NCBI GenBank assembly: GCA_028696755.1
Contig: JAQVGK010000132.1
Span: forward strand, 1 to 8,342
Reading direction: 5' to 3'
DNA length: 8,342 nucleotides
From: Bacteroidales bacterium
GTDB taxonomy: Bacteria; Bacteroidota; Bacteroidia; Bacteroidales; ML635J-15
The position numbers and the translations under genes are program-made. The stretch's first letter is position 1. Each line of letters begins with the position of its first letter. The notes beneath the pieces are model-generated. The model was not told the DNA's origin and searched no databases. It saw only the letters and a list, made by a program, of their open reading frames with translations. Positions 6,240 to 8,342 of this stretch are shown here, in pieces.

Positions 6240-8342
6240 ATGAAAATTCACAAAAAGGTAATAAAGCAAGTATTAGTTTATACTTTACTAGTTGGAATTG
6301 CAATTGGGCTCGTTTTAATTAGCCAAAGCAGGCTTAAAGATTCTGAAACAGGAGAGACTTATTCTTTTACATGCGATTTTGAGACCCAGGATAGTTCAGG
6401 ATCAATATCGACTATGCCAGATTTTTCAATCCCTACGGTTAAGACATCACAACAATACTACCTTTCCGGAAGCAAATCACTAGCTATTCCCAACTATATG
6501 GAATTTTATGAGCTTATTGTTTTACCAGATGTTGTTGGTCCAAGCAATATTAGTTTTGAGATTTACCGGAAAAAAGGAAGCACGGCTTACATAGCTCTTC
6601 AAGGGAAACAGGATAAAATGTTTTATTATCAGTCCTCTGTTGTTGTCGAGACCGTTAATGAAGAATGGGAATTGTTAAAGATAAGGGCAATAGCAAGCAT
6701 GGATTTCAAGGATTCTATATTATTATACATTCATAATCCTGATAAACAAACTTGCTATTTTGATGATTTAAAGGTAAACGTTGATTATGGAAAATATTAT
6801 CCAAAATACAACGAAGAGCCTTTAATTGTTTTTATTGAACCAAACGAGATGCTAAAGCTTGAGCAAAACCGCCAAGAAGCTTTAAATGAGGGAGTCTTAA
6901 CTACCAATGATGATAGTTGGGTTAGAGCACTTGTATATGGTGAAGGAAAAATGATGCATGCCGAAGTTAGATTAAAAGGTGACTGGCTCGATCATTTAAT
7001 TGGAGACAAAATATCACTCAGAATTAAACTAAAGTACGATTCATGGAAGGGGATGAGAGTGTTTTCAATTCAAACGCCTTATTCAAGAGGTTTTACAAAT
7101 GAATGGATAATGCATCAGGCTTGTCACCATGAAGATATCCTGACAACACGCTTTGGTTTTGTTCCTGTTTATATAAATGGTAAATCAGTCGGCATTTACG
7201 CATACGAAGAGCATTTCCAAAAGGAATTAATCGAAGCTTCTAAAAGACGTGAAGGTCCAATCATTAAATTTTCGGAAGAGGATTTTTGGTTTTTTATGAG
7301 AATCGGATTCCAAAAAGGGTTCCCTTATGAGCAGTCTGTAATAGAACCATTCTCAGAAGCAAAAATAGCCGAAGACACTGTGCAATTTAGGTATTTTGTT
7401 AATGCTCAGAATCTTCTCCAGATGTTTAGAAATTTGGATGCAAAAGCATCAGACATATTCGATGTAAAGAAAATGGCAAAATTTATTGCATTTCTTAATT
7501 CAAAAAATTCTGTTCATGCTCTTATTTGGCACAATATGAGGTTTTATTATAATCCTGTTCTATGCCGACTTGAGCCTGTTGTTTTTGATATGTATCCTGG
7601 GCCAAACGAATACGAGAATAATCTTCCAATCTGGACATTTATGTCGGGTTTTAGTTTAGACACTCGTGCTAATTCTTTCTTTTATCTCATGGCGGACACG
7701 ACGTTTAAAACAGAGTATCTGAGATTATTAGATTACTACACTTTTGAACATGACTTTAATTATTATAGAAATTTATTTGCCAAGGATTATATTAAAAACG
7801 ACAGCTTAATAAAGATGGAATTTGTACCATTTTACACCGACACTGTTCAATTTACAAAAATAAAAGGAAGATTAACAAAATTAATCCCCGATTTTCTTGA
7901 TTCTCTTTCTAGACCGGATTACCTTGAGAGAGTTTCTATGCTTGACACATGCAAATTTAATACTAGATGGCCAAAAATGCCGGAATTATATGCCGATAAA
8001 TATCTGAGATGTTTTGAGTCCGAAGATGGCAAGATTTTTATACGGGCGTATCTCAATCAGGATTTTACAATTGTTGGCACTGGAGATGAAGAAGGAATAA
8101 ATGAGGAAAATACAATTGCCGTAAAACGTCCTCAAACTAATCTGGTTTTTGATTATAAAACAGACATTACAAGTGGAGATGATGAATATTTATATTTCAA
8201 AATAAATGTTAAAGACACCTTATTTAAAGCAAAAATTTATCCTTGGCCTGCACCAACCAATTTTAATCCACGTAACCACATGGCAGCAAATGCGGTTGAT
8301 TTGTCGAAATTTACTGATGCAAAAACTAAAACCATCACTTTT
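6240..8342 (+). CDS. Membrane-anchored CotH-kinase-like protein, C-terminus beyond window
   Basis: Partial gene: 701 codons are open from the ATG at 6240 to the right edge. Residues 1-7 are basic and 8-28 form a membrane helix (VLVYTLLVGIAIGLVLIS) with no clear signal peptidase site, so it is probably a signal anchor with the bulk outside the cytoplasmic membrane. Residues 40-190 resemble a jelly-roll, carbohydrate-binding-like domain (FETQDSSGS, then GSKSLAIPN, and CYFDDLKVNV at its end). From about 195 on it follows the CotH kinase pattern: VRLKGDW (243-249), FGFVPVYINGKSVGIYAYEEHF (305-326 region, N313-G314), and LEPVVFDMYPG around D450, at the place where CotH proteins keep a catalytic or metal-binding Asp. 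CotH of Bacillus is an atypical protein kinase of the spore coat; the role in Bacteroidota is not known and the substrate cannot be inferred. The catalytic motifs are divergent, so activity is uncertain. It lies 95 bases after the response regulator. An earlier ATG at 6231 is followed at once by TAA, so 6240 is the start. Confidence 0.7.
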   Translation, partial: MKIHKKVIKQVLVYTLLVGIAIGLVLISQSRLKDSETGETYSFTCDFETQDSSGSISTMPDFSIPTVKTSQQYYLSGSKSLAIPNYMEFYELIVLPDVVGPSNISFEIYRKKGSTAYIALQGKQDKMFYYQSSVVVETVNEEWELLKIRAIASMDFKDSILLYIHNPDKQTCYFDDLKVNVDYGKYYPKYNEEPLIVFIEPNEMLKLEQNRQEALNEGVLTTNDDSWVRALVYGEGKMMHAEVRLKGDWLDHLIGDKISLRIKLKYDSWKGMRVFSIQTPYSRGFTNEWIMHQACHHEDILTTRFGFVPVYINGKSVGIYAYEEHFQKELIEASKRREGPIIKFSEEDFWFFMRIGFQKGFPYEQSVIEPFSEAKIAEDTVQFRYFVNAQNLLQMFRNLDAKASDIFDVKKMAKFIAFLNSKNSVHALIWHNMRFYYNPVLCRLEPVVFDMYPGPNEYENNLPIWTFMSGFSLDTRANSFFYLMADTTFKTEYLRLLDYYTFEHDFNYYRNLFAKDYIKNDSLIKMEFVPFYTDTVQFTKIKGRLTKLIPDFLDSLSRPDYLERVSMLDTCKFNTRWPKMPELYADKYLRCFESEDGKIFIRAYLNQDFTIVGTGDEEGINEENTIAVKRPQTNLVFDYKTDITSGDDEYLYFKINVKDTLFKAKIYPWPAPTNFNPRNHMAANAVDLSKFTDAKTKTITF

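Overview
The window looks like a chromosomal piece of a Bacteroidota (Bacteroidetes) genome. The evidence is low G+C, TAnnTTTG-type -7 promoter boxes with little Shine-Dalgarno signal, a secreted enzyme ending in a type IX secretion (T9SS) sorting domain, an ECF sigma/anti-sigma pair, and a sigma-54-type response regulator of the HTH-less form I associate with this phylum. The exact genus cannot be read from the sequence.

Left part, minus strand (1-1567): an ECF sigma factor gene followed by its anti-sigma gene. The two overlap by 8 bases, and the anti-sigma gene runs off the left edge. The anti-sigma protein has a zinc-binding N-terminal domain, one membrane helix and a long acidic, low-complexity periplasmic tail. 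A good Bacteroidota-type promoter lies just upstream of the sigma gene.

Middle, plus strand (1694-4768): divergent from the sigma operon is a large secreted calcineurin-like metallophosphatase (signal peptide, LamG-like domain, purple-acid-phosphatase-type Fn3, catalytic domain, Fn3-like, PKD, T9SS sorting domain). It is interrupted by a single in-frame TAG at codon 124; everything after the TAG is intact and in the same frame. Six bases after it begins a small secreted MORN/YwqK-like gene. Its 3' part is cut off by a composite repeat (about 4742-4907) made of degenerate 9-bp units and a long foldback core.

Right part, plus strand (4957-8342): a well-formed promoter leads into an NtrC-type response regulator (receiver plus AAA+, no DNA-binding domain, GAFTSA instead of GAFTGA). 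It is followed by a membrane-anchored CotH-kinase-like protein that runs off the right edge.

As a whole, the window holds cell-envelope regulation and exported enzymes: an envelope-signal sigma switch facing a T9SS cargo protein, then a response regulator upstream of a surface CotH-like protein. Direct functional links between these units are inference. The most notable observations are the lone amber codon in the phosphatase, the foldback repeat that truncates its neighbour, and the two atypical proteins on the right.
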